The notes under the pieces: generated by a model
Databases searched by the model: none
What the model was told of the DNA's origin: nothing
The model's input: the letters and a program-made list of their open reading frames with translations, nothing else
Program-made: the position numbers and the translations under genes
Origin: Flavobacterium beibuense F44-8
GTDB taxonomy: Bacteria > Bacteroidota > Bacteroidia > Flavobacteriales > Flavobacteriaceae
Direction of reading: 5' to 3'
NCBI RefSeq assembly: GCF_000769915.1
Contig: NZ_JRLV01000019.1
Span: 51,297-115,296, forward strand
Length of the DNA stretch: 64,000 nt
Shown here: positions 62,668 to 64,000 of the stretch, piece after piece
How the letters are laid out: each line of letters opens with the position of its first letter
Position numbering within the stretch: position 1 is the stretch's first letter

Positions 62668-62702
62668 AATAATTGGGAAAGGTATTTTTCCAATTATTTT
62701 TT
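62668..62702 (+). terminator. Orphan intrinsic terminator
   Basis: AATAATTGGGAAA and TTTTCCAATTATT form a 13-base stem (one G-U pair) around GGTAT, followed by TTTTTT. No gene precedes it after the terminator at 62314, so it may end a small RNA or an untranslated leader. Confidence 0.7.
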
Positions 62703-62902
62703 ACGCCATATGCGATTTAAAATTAGAGATTTGCATCAGAAATTAAGTTTTTATTAACAGAGAACGATAACTGCCCCCAAAAAGTAACCGTTCCTGATTT
62801 TTTCCCCTGAGGAGTAAAAAATCTGTGATATAATTTAAGTGTTGTTTAATACTTTTTTACAGTTTTTTGAAACAAAAAAGAACATGCTGCAAGAGGTGAT
62901 GT

Positions 62903-62931
62903 GGGTTTGTTAGGACAACCCCGTCCGGGTG
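62903..62931 (+). promoter_or_regulatory. Mutually exclusive hairpins in a G/C-rich island
   Basis: GGGTT (with GT) pairs with AACCC (with AC) around TAGG at 62903-62919, while ACCC (about 62918-62921) can pair instead with GGGT (62927-62930). Both use the same CCC. It is about 200 bases upstream of the repeat-protein ATG, where a switching leader would lie; this is structure by eye only. Confidence 0.3.
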
Positions 62932-63134
62932 ATTAAAAATTGGAATTTACATAAGGCAGTATTTAAGGCTTTGTTATATGTTAAGATATAATGAGATGTT
63001 AAATATGTCTAATATAAATCTATAAACTAAAGATGTAAATTACAAAATTGCCCCCACAAATACCGTAAAATATTTAAAAGTTTTCCCCAAAGACTTTTAG
63101 ACATCAAAACCCAAAAAAAGAAATTTAATTACTA

Positions 63135-64000
63135 ATGACGATGAAAAACTTATTGTCTGCCCTGGTCTTGTTACTGGGAGCGGCAGCTGCAAATGCGCAG
63201 GTAGGTGTAGGAACCTCCAGCCCTAATGCCTCTGCACAACTCGAAATTGTATCTGAAGATAAGGGTATTTTAATACCACAGGTTTCCCTAACAGATACGA
63301 CAGACGCCACAACCATAACAAATGGTAATGTTTCAAGCCTTTTAGTTTACAATACTTCACAAACAGCAGATGTAAATCCAGGCTATTATTATTGGTTTGA
63401 TAATAAATGGAACAGGATTTTAACCGACCTTGATATCTTTAACGAAACCATCACTACGCTGGTAGATAATGGTAACGGTACCTATACTTACACTAGTGAA
63501 GATGGTGTGGTAACGGTTATTGATATACCGGGTAATCAAACATTAACCACTTTAGTGTACGATCAAACGGCTAATACCCTGACATATACCGATGAGAACA
63601 ATAACCCGGTTGTTATTGATTTACCTACATTGGTTCAAAATGCTGAGACATTAACCTCTTTAGTGAAAAATGAAGACGGATCTATTACTTATACCGATGA
63701 AAACGGTAACCAAACCAATATTGATCTTACAGGTATAATTCAGGATAATCAGGCAGTGACAAGTATTGTAGCTAATATTAATGCAGGTACAATAACTTTT
63801 ACAAATGAACTTGGAGAGACTACCGTAATTAACATATCAGATTTTGTTACGCAATATGAAACAGTAACCACATTAGTTGATAATGGTGACGGAACTGTTA
63901 CTTACACTAATGAGGAAGGTACAGCGGTAACAGTAACACTTCCTGCCGGATTAAACGGAGTTGACGGTACTGATGGTCTAAGTGCTTACGAGTTATGGTT
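63135..64000 (+). CDS. Repeat-rich exported surface or fibre-like protein, 5' part
   Basis: The frame from ATG 63135 (or ATG 63141, MKNLLSALVLLLGAAAANAQ, a signal peptide) is open to the window's end, so 288 residues are visible and the C-terminus is missing. After the signal comes VGVGTSSPNASAQLEIVS and KGILIPQVSLTD, common at the start of Bacteroidetes fibre-like proteins. Five repeats of about 31-36 residues start near residues 104, 135, 171, 206 and 242, each of the form E-T-x-T-T-L-V-D-N-G-[DN]-G-T-x-T-Y-T-x-E-x-G. A collagen-like GLNGVDGTDGLSAYELW is cut by the window's edge. It is probably a large secreted adhesin. The AraC-type regulator upstream may control it. Confidence 0.88.
   Translation, partial: MTMKNLLSALVLLLGAAAANAQVGVGTSSPNASAQLEIVSEDKGILIPQVSLTDTTDATTITNGNVSSLLVYNTSQTADVNPGYYYWFDNKWNRILTDLDIFNETITTLVDNGNGTYTYTSEDGVVTVIDIPGNQTLTTLVYDQTANTLTYTDENNNPVVIDLPTLVQNAETLTSLVKNEDGSITYTDENGNQTNIDLTGIIQDNQAVTSIVANINAGTITFTNELGETTVINISDFVTQYETVTTLVDNGDGTVTYTNEEGTAVTVTLPAGLNGVDGTDGLSAYELW

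Larger units (their letters stand above)
62192..63134. other. 943-base gene-free region with RNA structure signals
   Basis: Strongly A/T-rich with short G/C-rich islands. It holds the AraC-type gene's terminator (62314-62347), an isolated terminator with no gene before it (62668-62702), CCCCCAAAAAGT at 62774-62785, overlapping hairpins at 62903-62931 and a second C-run at 63051. No open frame of significance exists on either strand. Confidence 0.65.

Overview
The window is a stretch of chromosome from a low-GC member of the Bacteroidetes, almost certainly family Flavobacteriaceae. The evidence is SusC/SusD outer-membrane pairs, type IX secretion (T9SS) C-terminal sorting domains, promoters of the TTG-N17-19-TAnnTTTG type, a near absence of Shine-Dalgarno sequences (with one striking exception at rpsU), DUF2851/DUF3467/DUF5683 family genes, and flavobacterial gene order around the RNA polymerase and parAB-lepB loci. 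I cannot name a species. No prophage, insertion sequence or CRISPR array is visible.

Layout. 1-5300: the tail of hemL, two small secreted Spy/CpxP-like proteins, then a four-gene co-directional locus: a Cys-motif small protein, an MbnP-like lipoprotein, an MbnH/cytochrome c peroxidase-like di-heme lipoprotein and a Cys-motif outer-membrane barrel. This is a candidate copper or metal handling system resembling MbnP/MbnH, which in methanotrophs makes a kynurenine copper site. 5300-9350: lysS, a lipoprotein, lipB and rnhB. 9500-18050: a T9SS-exported subtilase followed by SusC, SusD and two surface lipoproteins, probably a peptide-uptake locus. 18160-25770: a putative porin, cystathionine beta-synthase, a DEDDh exonuclease, DUF2851, PspC, a helix-hairpin-helix protein and an acyl-CoA dehydrogenase. 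25930-27290: a lipoprotein alpha-amylase of the archaeal (Pyrococcus-like) type.

27340-42270 is the translation and transcription core: rpsU with a full Shine-Dalgarno, xerC, hpf, tRNA-Thr/Tyr/Thr, tuf, tRNA-Trp, secE, nusG, rplKAJL, rpoBC and DUF3467. 42270-47550: an orphan hypothetical gene, then mutL, two tandem rhomboid proteases and a membrane-anchored EEP-family protein. 47550-52810 runs leftward: parA, parB, DUF5683, dapB, lepB, wbqC. 52980-56590 (also leftward): a triple-repeat T9SS protein, a 2,4-dienoyl-CoA reductase-like SDR and an aquaporin.

56590-64000 is a signalling and surface island: a LuxR-type response regulator convergent with a propeller-type sensor kinase, a membrane-bound AraC-type regulator, almost 1 kb of gene-free structured DNA, and the start of a repeat-rich surface or fibre protein that runs off the window. 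Recurrent arrangements in the window include terminators that overlap or directly precede the promoter or start codon of the next gene.
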